Shown: one piece after another, positions 42,169 to 49,924 of the stretch
Position numbering within the stretch: the first letter of the stretch is position 1
Layout of the letters: each line of letters starts with the position of its first letter
NCBI GenBank assembly: GCA_900540495.1
Contig: UQGA01000001.1
Span: 178,928-242,927 of the forward strand
From: an uncultured Eubacteriales bacterium
Lineage (GTDB): Bacteria; Bacillota; Clostridia; Christensenellales; CAG-138
Reading direction: 5' to 3'
Length of the DNA: 64,000 bases
Program-made: the position numbers and the translations under genes
The notes under the pieces: generated by a model
The model's input: only the letters and a program-made list of their open reading frames with translations
The model's database searches: none
What the model was told of the DNA's origin: nothing

Positions 42169-42517
42169 ACTGATCATGCCCCCGATCGTTTGGTATGGAC
42201 GCCGGAGCGCCCTGCGCCGCAGCCTGCCCGGCCGCGCGCCTTATCATGTCTGCAAATCCCTGATCCGTCACCGCGGCGACGATCCGCCCCGGCCTGCCGA
42301 CGGCTTCGCCGAGCCCTTCCACGGGCAGCAGCGGAATGCCACGTCCCGCACAGAGGCCCTCATAACGCCCGCGCGTCGCTGCGGATGCGCTTACGTCGAG
42401 CAATACCAGCTTTGCATCGCCCGCACGCACGAGCTTCTCCGCCACAAAACTGCCGGACCGGCACCGCCCCGCCTTCATGCAGAGCCCGACGGCGTCATGC
42501 ACCCGCCGATTCGTCAT
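42158..42517 (-). CDS. ylxQ: L7Ae-type ribosomal-like protein YlxQ
   Basis: A 119-residue protein of the L7Ae/L30e fold, encoded between ylxR and infB in Bacillota. Motifs: VGLCMKAGRCRSGSFVAEKLV, AKLVLLDVSASAATRGRYEGLC and IPLLPVEGLGEAVGRPGRIVAAVTDQGFADMI split over strand-helix elements. Such proteins bind kink-turn RNA. The C-terminal 25 residues are an extra tail. The ATG at 42517 lies inside the ylxR end (23-base overlap), with GAGG just upstream. Confidence 0.88.
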   Translation of the reverse strand: MTNRRVHDAVGLCMKAGRCRSGSFVAEKLVRAGDAKLVLLDVSASAATRGRYEGLCAGRGIPLLPVEGLGEAVGRPGRIVAAVTDQGFADMIRRAAGQAAAQGAPASIPNDRGHDQYGE

Positions 42518-42770
42518 GCAGCGCCTCTTTGAGCGATGCGAGCACGTCCCCGTCGAGCTTCGCCTCAAGCGCCCGCTCCAGCGCGCGCGTTTTAACCGCA
42601 CGGTTGAGGCACTCGGTCGAAGCGCACAGATACGCCCCGCGTCCGTTTGCGCGGCCCGTCGTATCCAGCCGGACGTCTCCCTCCGGCGTACGGACGATGC
42701 GGACCAGCTCCTTTTTCGGGCGCATCTGGCGGCAGGCCACGCACATGCGCATCGGCGTCTTCTTCGGCAA
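42495..42770 (-). CDS. ylxR: RNA-binding protein YlxR/RnpM (DUF448)
   Basis: A 91-residue DUF448 protein; the family binds RNA and modulates RNase P in B. subtilis. Core motifs: MRMCVACRQMRPKKELVRIVR, then GDVRLDTTGRANGRGAYLC and a C-terminal helix ALERALEAKL. The start is most likely TTG at 42770 (MPKKTPMRMC), 8 bases past GGAGG. Internal ATGs would remove the basic N-terminus. It follows nusA by 3 bases. Confidence 0.92.
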   Translation of the reverse strand: MPKKTPMRMCVACRQMRPKKELVRIVRTPEGDVRLDTTGRANGRGAYLCASTECLNRAVKTRALERALEAKLDGDVLASLKEALHDESAGA

Positions 42771-42773
42771 GCG

Positions 42774-43865
42774 TTACGCCTCCGTTTCCCCGGTCTCGAC
42801 GCGATCCTCCTGGAAGATGGCGTCCATCGCTTCCTCGGCCTGGGTCTGGCTCTTGATGTCGATCTTCCAGCCGGTCAGTTTGGCCGCAAGGCGCGCGTTC
42901 TGCCCCTCCTTGCCGATGGCCAGCGAAAGCTGCGCATCCGGAACAATGACCTTGGCCGCCTTCTCGTCTTCATTTATATAGACCATGAGCACCTTGGCGG
43001 GGCTCAGCGCCTTGGCGATGTAGACGGCGGAATCGGAATCCCACTCGATGATGTCGATCTTCTCGTTGTGCAGTTCGTTGACGATGCGCTCCACGCGCGC
43101 GCCGCGCTGCCCCACGCAGGCGCCGACGGCATCGACCTGCGGGTCGAGCGAATGGACGGCCACCTTGGTGCGGAAACCGGCCTCGCGGGCGATGGACTTG
43201 ACCTGCACCACGCCGTTCTGAATCTCCGGAACCTCCAGCTCAAACAGGCGCTTGACAAGGCCCGGATGCGTGCGCGAAACAAGCACCTGCGGTCCCTTGT
43301 TGTCCTTGCGCACCTCAAGCACATAGACCTTGATGCGGCTGGAATTCTCATACGTTTCGCCCGGGATCATCTCGTTGGCCGTGAGCAGGCCGTCCGTGCG
43401 GCCCAGTTCCACGTAGGCGTTGCCCTTTTCCACGCGCTGCACGATGGCGGTGAGCACCTCGTTCTCCTTTTCGACGTATTCCTCGTAAATCACGCCGCGC
43501 TCGGCCTCGCGGATGCGCTGCACGACGACCTGCTTGGCCGTCTGCGCCGCGATGCGGCCAAAGTCGCGCGTCTTGATCTCCTCCTCCAGCACGTCGCCCA
43601 GTTCATAGAGCGGATTGACCTTTTTGGCGTCCGCCAGGGCAATTTCGTTGTGCGGGTTCTCCACGGTCTCCACCACCGTCTTGGAGGCAAAGATCTGGAT
43701 GCCGCCCACGAGCGGGTCCACCTCCGCACGCACGTTCGCGGAGGTACCGTAATTGCGCTTATACGCCGAGATCAACGCCGCTTCAATGGCGGAGATCAGG
43801 ACTTCCTTGCTGATGCCGCGCTCCTTTTCCAAAGCATTGAGCGCCTCGATAAACTCCACATTCAT
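42774..43865 (-). CDS. nusA: Transcription termination/antitermination protein NusA
   Basis: A 363-residue NusA of the short Gram-positive type. N-terminal RNA-polymerase-binding domain (FIEALNALEKERGISKEVLISAIE), S1 domain (GVIYEEYVEKENEVLTAIVQRVEKG region), and two KH domains: ACVGQRGARVERIVNELHNEKIDIIEW and then QLSLAIGKEGQNARLAAKLTGWKI. No acidic repeats follow. The ATG at 43865 has GGGAGAAAT upstream. It lies between rimP and ylxR. Confidence 0.97.
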   Translation of the reverse strand: MNVEFIEALNALEKERGISKEVLISAIEAALISAYKRNYGTSANVRAEVDPLVGGIQIFASKTVVETVENPHNEIALADAKKVNPLYELGDVLEEEIKTRDFGRIAAQTAKQVVVQRIREAERGVIYEEYVEKENEVLTAIVQRVEKGNAYVELGRTDGLLTANEMIPGETYENSSRIKVYVLEVRKDNKGPQVLVSRTHPGLVKRLFELEVPEIQNGVVQVKSIAREAGFRTKVAVHSLDPQVDAVGACVGQRGARVERIVNELHNEKIDIIEWDSDSAVYIAKALSPAKVLMVYINEDEKAAKVIVPDAQLSLAIGKEGQNARLAAKLTGWKIDIKSQTQAEEAMDAIFQEDRVETGETEA

Positions 43866-43897
43866 GATCGCATTTCTCCCATTACTATTTTTATCGG

Positions 43898-44353
43898 CTA
43901 AAACCTGATGTTCGGCCGAACCAGCGCCGTCTCCCGGCGCAGGAACCGCCGCGCCCCGCCGTCCGCCGCCGTAAGTTCAAAGGATTCAGCGTCGAACGAG
44001 CGCAGCGTACCGATCCATTCCTTTTTGCCGTCCTGCGGCGCATAGAGCCGCACGACCAGTTCCTTGCCAAGGTTGCGCGCAAAGTCGGCGTCCTTCTTGA
44101 GCGGGCGATCCAGCCCGAGCGACGACACGCTGAGGTAGTAGTGCTGCTCGATGGGGTCCGCCTCGTCGAGGATCGGGTCGACCGCACGGCTGACGCGCTC
44201 GCAATCGTTCAGATCAACGCCCCCCTCGCGGTCAATATACAGCGTGAGAACCCAGTTGCCGTGCTCCTTCTGGAACTCCACGTCGCAAAGCGAAAAGCCC
44301 ATCGCCTCCACCGTTTCACGCAGAAGCGATTCCACCAGCTCCGTCGTCTTCAA
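43898..44353 (-). CDS. rimP: Ribosome maturation factor RimP
   Basis: A 151-residue 30S assembly factor. Motifs: VEAMGFSLCDVEFQKEHGNWVLTLYIDREGGVDLNDCERVSRAVDPILDE in pieces matching the RimP alpha/beta domain, and SSLGLDRPLKKDADFARNLGK leading into the C-terminal Sm-like barrel. The start is most likely TTG at 44353 (MKTTELVESLLR), 6 bases past GGGGGG. Upstream ATGs have no ribosome binding site and give a non-family extension. It is the first gene of the nusA-infB operon. Confidence 0.94.
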   Translation of the reverse strand: MKTTELVESLLRETVEAMGFSLCDVEFQKEHGNWVLTLYIDREGGVDLNDCERVSRAVDPILDEADPIEQHYYLSVSSLGLDRPLKKDADFARNLGKELVVRLYAPQDGKKEWIGTLRSFDAESFELTAADGGARRFLRRETALVRPNIRF

Positions 44354-44404
44354 TTCGCACCCCCCTTTGCTCCCGGGCCGGCGCAACGCGCCACCCATCA
44401 AAAT

Positions 44405-44430
44405 GAAAGAGTGGGTTTCCCCACTCTCTC
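44405..44430 (-). promoter_or_regulatory. Leader hairpin upstream of rimP
   Basis: An 8-bp stem AGAGTGGG/CCCACTCT (with two more outer pairs) in the 5' untranslated region of the rimP-nusA operon, about 25 bases past the predicted transcription start. No clear U tract follows, so a leader or attenuator structure is more likely than a full terminator. Confidence 0.5.
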
Positions 44431-44456
44431 GACGTGCTCACATACCAACAAACGAT

Positions 44457-44485
44457 AGTATAGCACAGCATCGGCGCCATTGCAA
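44457..44485 (-). promoter_or_regulatory. Sigma-A-type promoter of the rimP-nusA-infB operon
   Basis: Minus strand TTGCAA (44480-44485), 17-base spacer, TATACT (44457-44462), about 105 bases upstream of the rimP start. Confidence 0.75.
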
Positions 44486-44490
44486 GCCCC

Positions 44491-44536
44491 TTTTCCGGCC
44501 GATTGCAACCTTTTGTCGGCGTCGCAATCCGGAAAA
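44491..44536. repeat. Long imperfect inverted repeat just upstream of the rimP promoter
   Basis: TTTTCCGG-CCG-ATTGC and GCAATCCGGAAAA form a 13-bp stem with a three-base bulge around a 17-base centre. It lies six bases upstream of the rimP -35 box in the gap between two operons. The remaining 44537-44599 stretch shows no gene or motif. Confidence 0.55.
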
Positions 44537-44599
44537 CCGTCCGCTGGCGTCATGTACGGCTGCGCATCCGCCTCTTCCGGGCGTCCGCAGTCGACCGGC

Positions 44600-44656
44600 A
44601 AAAATCCCCCCGCGGCACATGGCAAAACATTTCCGTTTCAACAACGCGCGGGGGGA
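44600..44656 (-). terminator. Terminator of the DUF3798/ABC operon
   Basis: A perfect 10-bp stem TCCCCCCGCG/CGCGGGGGGA with a 32-base loop, followed by TTTTT on the minus strand, 26 bases after the second permease gene. The long loop is unusual but the stem and T tract are clear. Confidence 0.65.
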
Positions 44657-44682
44657 CGAAGGGGGCGGCAGGACAGCGGATG

Positions 44683-45966
44683 TTATTTTGTACCGCTGCT
44701 GATGATTTTCAACGACTTCTTCCTGTTGGACGACTGGTTCCACGCATAGAGCGCCAGCGAAGCGGCGATGACGCCATAGCTGATGAAGACGCGGAAATAC
44801 TCGCCGATCTGCGCGTCGCTAAACAGATTCAGCCCGGCCAGCGGCATGGTGAAGAACAGGATGTGGAACAGCAGCGCGCCAAGGAACACCTGCCCGATGG
44901 TAGCCTTGCGGATGGACGCGCCGCCGACAAGCAGGGCCGCCACCGAATACATGCCGACCTGCTCGTGGCTCGTATAGGTGTTTACAAGGCCCATGTTCTG
45001 CAGATAGATGATCTGGCCCCAGGCCGCAAACACGGTGGAGATGATCGTGGCAATCACGCGGGTTCTGGCAACCTTGATACCGGCAGCCGAGGCCACCTGC
45101 ATGCTGTTGCCGCAGGTGCGGATATCCTGCCCCAGCTTTGTCCTGCTGATATATACGCTGACCAGACAGACGCAAAAGATGATAAACGCCGTAAACACCG
45201 GCACCTGCACGGTGCAGGCGGCCTGCAGCAGGGGCGGGATGAACAGCAGCAGGCAATAGCCCAGCACGAGACCAGCCGTGGCAATGAGCAACCCTCTGGT
45301 CCTGCCCAACGCCTCGCCAAGGCTCTGCTTTTTGAAAAACAGCCGGCAGGCCGTCGCCCCGGCCGTCACAACCAGCAGCAACAGCATCATCCAAAGCGTG
45401 AAATCCAGAAGCGGGATCTTCAGGACATTGTCCAGCACGTATTTGATATTGTCGTTAAAATCGATCGTGTTTTTCAGGCCGACGCCGCCGCTGAGGATCA
45501 GCACGGGGTTGTCCATCGGGATGATTTTTCCAAAGAGCTTCAGAAACACCAGATCGAAAACGCCCTTGGCAAAATAGCCGATGATCATGCCGGTAATCAT
45601 CTCCTGCCCGACCGTCCGGTTAAAGATTCCGCCGGCAAACAGCCCAAATACAAGCGACAGCAGGGTGGCAATCAACATGCAGATCAAGATGCCGCCGGCG
45701 CCGCCAATACCCCAATGCGTGATGAGGATCAGGCCGATTTGGCCGGCAGCAGCGCCCAGAACGATGGAGAAGTTCAGGCCCATACCGCAAAGAACGGGCA
45801 TGAGCAGCGAAAGGACCAGAACGGAGTTGCGGCAAATTCTCGAAATCGTTTCCTGCAGGACAAAGCTTGCGGATTGTCCGGAAAACGCGATGCTGAAGAC
45901 GCACAGAACCGCAAAGATGATCGTGACGATGTTTTTCTTGATAATCGCGCCCACTTTTTCGTTCAT
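44683..45966 (-). CDS. ABC transporter permease (second subunit of the DUF3798 system)
   Basis: A 427-residue inner-membrane permease of the branched-chain/ribose-type family (BPD_transp_2). Hydrophobic segments alternate from residue 12 onward. The family core is SVLVLSLLMPVLCGMGLNFSIVLGAAAGQIG, in which GLNFSIVLGA is typical, and the coupling region is TRVIATIISTVFAAWGQIIYLQNMG with GGASIRKATIGQVFLGALLFH. It is longer than its partner because of an extra segment between residues about 130 and 210. The ATG at 45966 overlaps the first permease stop (ATGA). Last gene of the operon. Confidence 0.88.
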   Translation of the reverse strand: MNEKVGAIIKKNIVTIIFAVLCVFSIAFSGQSASFVLQETISRICRNSVLVLSLLMPVLCGMGLNFSIVLGAAAGQIGLILITHWGIGGAGGILICMLIATLLSLVFGLFAGGIFNRTVGQEMITGMIIGYFAKGVFDLVFLKLFGKIIPMDNPVLILSGGVGLKNTIDFNDNIKYVLDNVLKIPLLDFTLWMMLLLLVVTAGATACRLFFKKQSLGEALGRTRGLLIATAGLVLGYCLLLFIPPLLQAACTVQVPVFTAFIIFCVCLVSVYISRTKLGQDIRTCGNSMQVASAAGIKVARTRVIATIISTVFAAWGQIIYLQNMGLVNTYTSHEQVGMYSVAALLVGGASIRKATIGQVFLGALLFHILFFTMPLAGLNLFSDAQIGEYFRVFISYGVIAASLALYAWNQSSNRKKSLKIISSGTK

Positions 45967-47003
45967 CTTGCCTTCCCTCCGTCCAGCTTCGTTAATGCGT
46001 AAAGAATAATGCCATTGCTCACAATCGTGCGCAAAATCTCGGACAGGCTGCTGTCGGAGAGCATTTCGCTTGCTACCGGCAGAGCAATCGTCAGGATGGA
46101 CTGATACAGGATGGCGCCGACGATCACGTTCCCGATGGTCGCCCGCTTGGTCGTCGCTCCGCCGATCAGGATGGCCGATATCGCAGGGTATGCCATCATG
46201 ATGGGCGCGTTGTAAAGCTGATAAAAGCCGAAGCTCTGCGAATAAACGAGAATACCGACCGCGCCCAGCACGGTGGAAAGGATGGTTCCCTGCATCCGTA
46301 CCCGATCGTTGTCGATGCCGATCGCCGCGCCAAACATGGGATTGCTGCCGCTGCTGCTCATCATGATGCCCGCCTTGCTCCTCACGAAAAGCCACATCAC
46401 AAGGCATAGCAGCGCAACGAGAAGCAGCATGCCGCTCGGGATCGTAATCCCAAACACATCAAACGACCAGAGGTTGTCCAATATCTTTTCGTAGTTTTCC
46501 TCCAGCGTAATGGTGCTCCTTACGCCGCTGCCCATCGCCCAGATGATCTTGCCGTTTTTGAACGGGAGCACCATCCAGGCAATGCACATGAGTGAAATGA
46601 CCGAAAAGTTCAGGTAATTGCCGACCATCATCTCGGAACCCCGCATCCGATTCAGCAGCAGGCCATAGCCATACCCGGCCGCCAGCGCCATGACGATGGC
46701 CATGAGGCAGGCTGCCAGGAAGCCGGCCATGCCGGTCATGCCGATCTCCACCGTAATCAGACCGGAGAGCAGCCCGAATACGATGCCGATGGGCAGGCCG
46801 AAGTTCAGGCCGATGCCGCTCTGGATCGCCGGCAACATGGCAAGGACAAAAATCGCATTCATCCCGATTCGCACAAGCGAATTGGACAGCAATGTCGCTA
46901 CGCTCATGCCCTGAAGCGACGCGGCAACCAGCAGGACGATCAAAAATACAATGATAATCCACTGCGACAGGCCGAGCCCGAGAATCTTGTTTTCCTTCAG
47001 CAT
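45963..47003 (-). CDS. ABC transporter permease (first subunit of the DUF3798 system)
   Basis: A 346-residue permease of the same family as its neighbour, with about nine hydrophobic segments. Conserved parts: FVLAMLPAIQSGIGLNFGLPIG, RGSEMMVGNYLNF, GAAIGIDNDRVRMQGTILSTVLGAVG and GGATTKRATIGNVIVGAILY. The GIGLNFGLPIG and GGATxKRATIG blocks mirror those in the second permease, so the two form a heterodimer. It overlaps the ATPase gene by 7 bases and the second permease by 4, indicating coupled synthesis. Confidence 0.88.
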   Translation of the reverse strand: MLKENKILGLGLSQWIIIVFLIVLLVAASLQGMSVATLLSNSLVRIGMNAIFVLAMLPAIQSGIGLNFGLPIGIVFGLLSGLITVEIGMTGMAGFLAACLMAIVMALAAGYGYGLLLNRMRGSEMMVGNYLNFSVISLMCIAWMVLPFKNGKIIWAMGSGVRSTITLEENYEKILDNLWSFDVFGITIPSGMLLLVALLCLVMWLFVRSKAGIMMSSSGSNPMFGAAIGIDNDRVRMQGTILSTVLGAVGILVYSQSFGFYQLYNAPIMMAYPAISAILIGGATTKRATIGNVIVGAILYQSILTIALPVASEMLSDSSLSEILRTIVSNGIILYALTKLDGGKAR

Positions 47004-48607
47004 GATTCCGCCTCCCCTTCCTCGGCCGGAAGTCTCTGTCCGCTCATCAGCAGGCCAAACTTATGGTCTGCATCATCGGGCTTCAATACGCCGACGATCT
47101 TCCCTTCCGTAACAATCGCAATCCGGTCGCAGACGGAGCGCAGCTCCGCCAGCTCGCTTGAGGTGATCACGACGGTGATCCCACGTTCCCGATTCATCTC
47201 GACGAGCGAGTCCAGTATCTTCTTCTTCGCGCCGATGTCAATCCCGCGCGTAGGCTCCGACACGAACAGGATGCGTGGCTCCATGGAAACGGCGCGCGCG
47301 ATGCAGACCTTCTGCTGGTTCCCGCCGCTCAGGCGGCGCACGAGCTGGTTTGCGCCCGTACAGCGGATATCAAAGGTCTGGATCATCTCCCTTGCAAACT
47401 TTCTTCCGCTCCTGCGGTCGTAAAAGTGCACGCCGCAAATCCTTCTGGTAAAACGATTCTTCACGCGCATGGCCGCAACGGTGATATTGGTTTCGATGGA
47501 CTGATCCAGCAGCAGTCCGACGCCACGCCGATCCTCCGACACGAACATGACGCCCTTCTTCAGGGTGGCAAGCGCATCGGACACGTGCAGCTCCTCCCCG
47601 TCCAGCCTGACCACGCCCGCCGTCGGATAAAGCCCGTTGATCCCGTTGGCAATGGCCGCTTTCCCGTGGCCTGCCAGCCCCGCGAAGCCCAGTATCTCGC
47701 CTTCCCTGATGGCAAAGTTGACACGGCGGAGCGCCTCCCCCGGCATATCGACGGAAAAATCCTCAATCTCGATGATCGTTCTGCCCGTCTCCGCATGGTC
47801 ATGGTCGTCGCGTCGGGTCAGCTCCACTTCACGCCCCACCATCAGCTCGGAGATGCGGACGGCGGATACTTCCGCCGTCGGGTAACAGCCGATCAACGAG
47901 CCGTCGCGCATGATCGCCACCCGATCGGAATACTTTTTGATCTCATCCAGACGGTGGCTGATAAAGATAAATGAAATGCCCTGCCTGGCGACCGCTTTGA
48001 CGCAATCCAGAAACTGACGCGCTTCCTCTTCGGTCAACACGGCCGTCGGCTCGTCCAGCACGATCAGGCGAATATTCTTTTTGTCCAGTTCCCTTGCGAT
48101 TTCGATGAACTGCTTGTATCCCACCGGCAGCCTTCCAACCAGCGTCGATACCGGCAGCTGCAACCCCAAACGATCAAGGGTCTGCTCCGAGTCCCGCCGC
48201 ATAGCCTCCCGATCCAACAGGGAAAGGTTTCTGCCGAGCACGCGGCTCAGGGCGGTCTGCTTCAGGTTTTCGCGGTTCAGTTTGATGTTCTCGGCAAGAT
48301 CGTAGCCGTCGATCAGCATGAATTCCTGATGGACCATGCCGATCCCCTGCCGCATGGCGTCAAACGGCGACTGGATGTGGACCGGTTCGCCGTCGATCAG
48401 AACCTCTCCGGTAAAACCGCCTGTGGAATGAATGACGGGCATGCCGAACAATATGTTCATCAGGGTGGATTTCCCCGCCCCGTTTTCGCCTACGAGCGCA
48501 AGGATTTCCCCCTTCCCGACGTCAATGCTGACATCCCTCAACACGGTATTTCCAAAATACTGTTTGGTAATATTCCGCATTTCCAGGATGCTCTCGCCCT
48601 GTCCCAT
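46997..48607 (-). CDS. Duplicated ABC ATPase of the sugar/nucleoside-type import family
   Basis: A 536-residue protein with two nucleotide-binding domains, like the ATPases of ribose, galactose and nucleoside importers. The first domain has Walker A VGENGAGKSTLM near residue 45, VHQEFMLIDGYDLAENI, a divergent signature VGYKQFIEIAREL and LIVLDEPTAVLTEEEA. The second has a degenerate P loop GFAGLAGHGKAAI, a normal signature LVRRLSGGNQQKV and EPTRGIDIGAKK. The asymmetry is usual in this family. The ATG at 48607 has GGAGGTAGAA upstream. It should energise the two permeases, with the DUF3798 lipoprotein supplying substrate. Confidence 0.92.
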   Translation of the reverse strand: MGQGESILEMRNITKQYFGNTVLRDVSIDVGKGEILALVGENGAGKSTLMNILFGMPVIHSTGGFTGEVLIDGEPVHIQSPFDAMRQGIGMVHQEFMLIDGYDLAENIKLNRENLKQTALSRVLGRNLSLLDREAMRRDSEQTLDRLGLQLPVSTLVGRLPVGYKQFIEIARELDKKNIRLIVLDEPTAVLTEEEARQFLDCVKAVARQGISFIFISHRLDEIKKYSDRVAIMRDGSLIGCYPTAEVSAVRISELMVGREVELTRRDDHDHAETGRTIIEIEDFSVDMPGEALRRVNFAIREGEILGFAGLAGHGKAAIANGINGLYPTAGVVRLDGEELHVSDALATLKKGVMFVSEDRRGVGLLLDQSIETNITVAAMRVKNRFTRRICGVHFYDRRSGRKFAREMIQTFDIRCTGANQLVRRLSGGNQQKVCIARAVSMEPRILFVSEPTRGIDIGAKKKILDSLVEMNRERGITVVITSSELAELRSVCDRIAIVTEGKIVGVLKPDDADHKFGLLMSGQRLPAEEGEAESC

Positions 48608-48633
48608 TTCTACCTCCTTCTCCGCCTGCACGT

Positions 48634-49857
48634 TCAACAGAGCCCTCTGGCAGCCGCCAGTTTCCCGAGCGCCCGGCACATGCGGTCAATGGCGTCGGTC
48701 GCGCGCTTATCATCCCAGTAACATCCGATGATCACGCGCAAATGGCCGCTTCCCCTGCTTCCGTACGCCTTTCCGTCATTACAGGCAACCTTTGCTTCCC
48801 GAATCAGGTAGGATACGATCTCCGTGGAATCCCCCAGCGCCGAAACGTCGACCCAGGCCATGAATCCGCTTTCCGGCAGGCGCATGGAAACGCCGGGCAC
48901 CCTGCTGAACGCCTCATAGGCGTAGCGTCTTCTGTAATCGTGTTTCCTGTTATAGGCCTCCACAAAGGAAGGGTCACGGAACGCCTCGATGGCGACCAGC
49001 TGGGAGAGCGTGTTGGTCGCGCCAAGCACGTTCACCGCGCCGCCATACAGCACATCCATAATCCTGTCGTCCGCTACGAGATAGCCGACACGAAAACCGG
49101 AGAGGCCCATGCCCTTGGAGATGGAAAACACCGTGACCGTCCGTTCCCACATGCCCGGCAGCGAAGCGAAGGTCACCATCTCCCGTCCGTCAAATATGGT
49201 GGATTCAAAGGCCTGATCGACCACGCAGACAAGATCATGTTTTTCCACAAATGCCGCCAGCTTCTCCAGATCCTCCCGGCAGAACACGGTTGTCGTGGGG
49301 TTGTTGGGGTTGGTCAGCAGGACCATTTTTGTCCTCCCGCTTACGCGAGCCTCAAACGCGTCCATGTCGAGCCGGTAGCCGGCTTCCGCATCCAGGGGAA
49401 CCGGCACCGTGACGCCGCCCAGCAGTTCGGCGTTAAGAAAATTGGAGGGATAGCTCGGGTCCGGTACGAGCACCTCGTCCCCGGCGCAGAGGAAGGGCAT
49501 CATGGCGTAGAGCAGGCCGGAATCGGAGCCGGGGGTGATGATGATATTGCGCTCCGGGTCGACATGAAGCGCATTGTCCCGCTCCAGCTTTTTGGCAATC
49601 TCCTTCTTCAGCTCCGTGCTGCCGATGGGCATGGTGTAATGGGAAGGAAAGCCGTTGCGAAGATGCGCAATGGCCGCGTCCATCAGATGCTGAGGAATGG
49701 AAGGGTCCGGATAAAAGGGGTCCGCCCATCCCATCAGCGAAACGCCCTGTGCCTGCAGATCGTTGTAGGCGCTCCCGACATCGGCCTTCGTCACCGTCGA
49801 AAAAAGCCCACCCTCCAGCCTTGCAAACCGGGGATTCATCTTTTGCTTGATTTCCAT
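48634..49857 (-). CDS. PLP-dependent class I/II aminotransferase
   Basis: A 407-residue fold-type I aminotransferase. Motifs: GWADPFYPDPSIP, HYTMPIGSTELKKEIA, IIITPGSDSGLLYAMMPFL, PDPSYPSNFLNAEL, LLTNPNNPTT, CVVDQAFEST and the PLP-binding Lys (near residue 246) in FSISKGMGLSGFRVGYLVAD. The substrate is unknown; the set suggests an amino donor of amino-acid type. It lies between the amidohydrolase and the ATPase genes. The ATG at 49857 has AGGAG 14 bases upstream, a rather long spacing. No membrane or export signal. Confidence 0.88.
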   Translation of the reverse strand: MEIKQKMNPRFARLEGGLFSTVTKADVGSAYNDLQAQGVSLMGWADPFYPDPSIPQHLMDAAIAHLRNGFPSHYTMPIGSTELKKEIAKKLERDNALHVDPERNIIITPGSDSGLLYAMMPFLCAGDEVLVPDPSYPSNFLNAELLGGVTVPVPLDAEAGYRLDMDAFEARVSGRTKMVLLTNPNNPTTTVFCREDLEKLAAFVEKHDLVCVVDQAFESTIFDGREMVTFASLPGMWERTVTVFSISKGMGLSGFRVGYLVADDRIMDVLYGGAVNVLGATNTLSQLVAIEAFRDPSFVEAYNRKHDYRRRYAYEAFSRVPGVSMRLPESGFMAWVDVSALGDSTEIVSYLIREAKVACNDGKAYGSRGSGHLRVIIGCYWDDKRATDAIDRMCRALGKLAAARGLC

Positions 49858-49886
49858 TTTTACTGCCCTGCTCCTGCAAAGATTGA

Positions 49887-49919
49887 ACGGGGGAGAGAGC
49901 GGCTGCTCCCTCTCCCGTT
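49887..49919 (-). other. Intergenic hairpin between amidohydrolase and aminotransferase genes
   Basis: Minus-strand ACGGGAGAGGGAGC pairs with GCTCTCTCCCCCGT around a four-base loop. No U tract follows, so a processing or stabilising stem is more likely than a terminator. Confidence 0.5.
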
Positions 49920-49924
49920 TGTCG

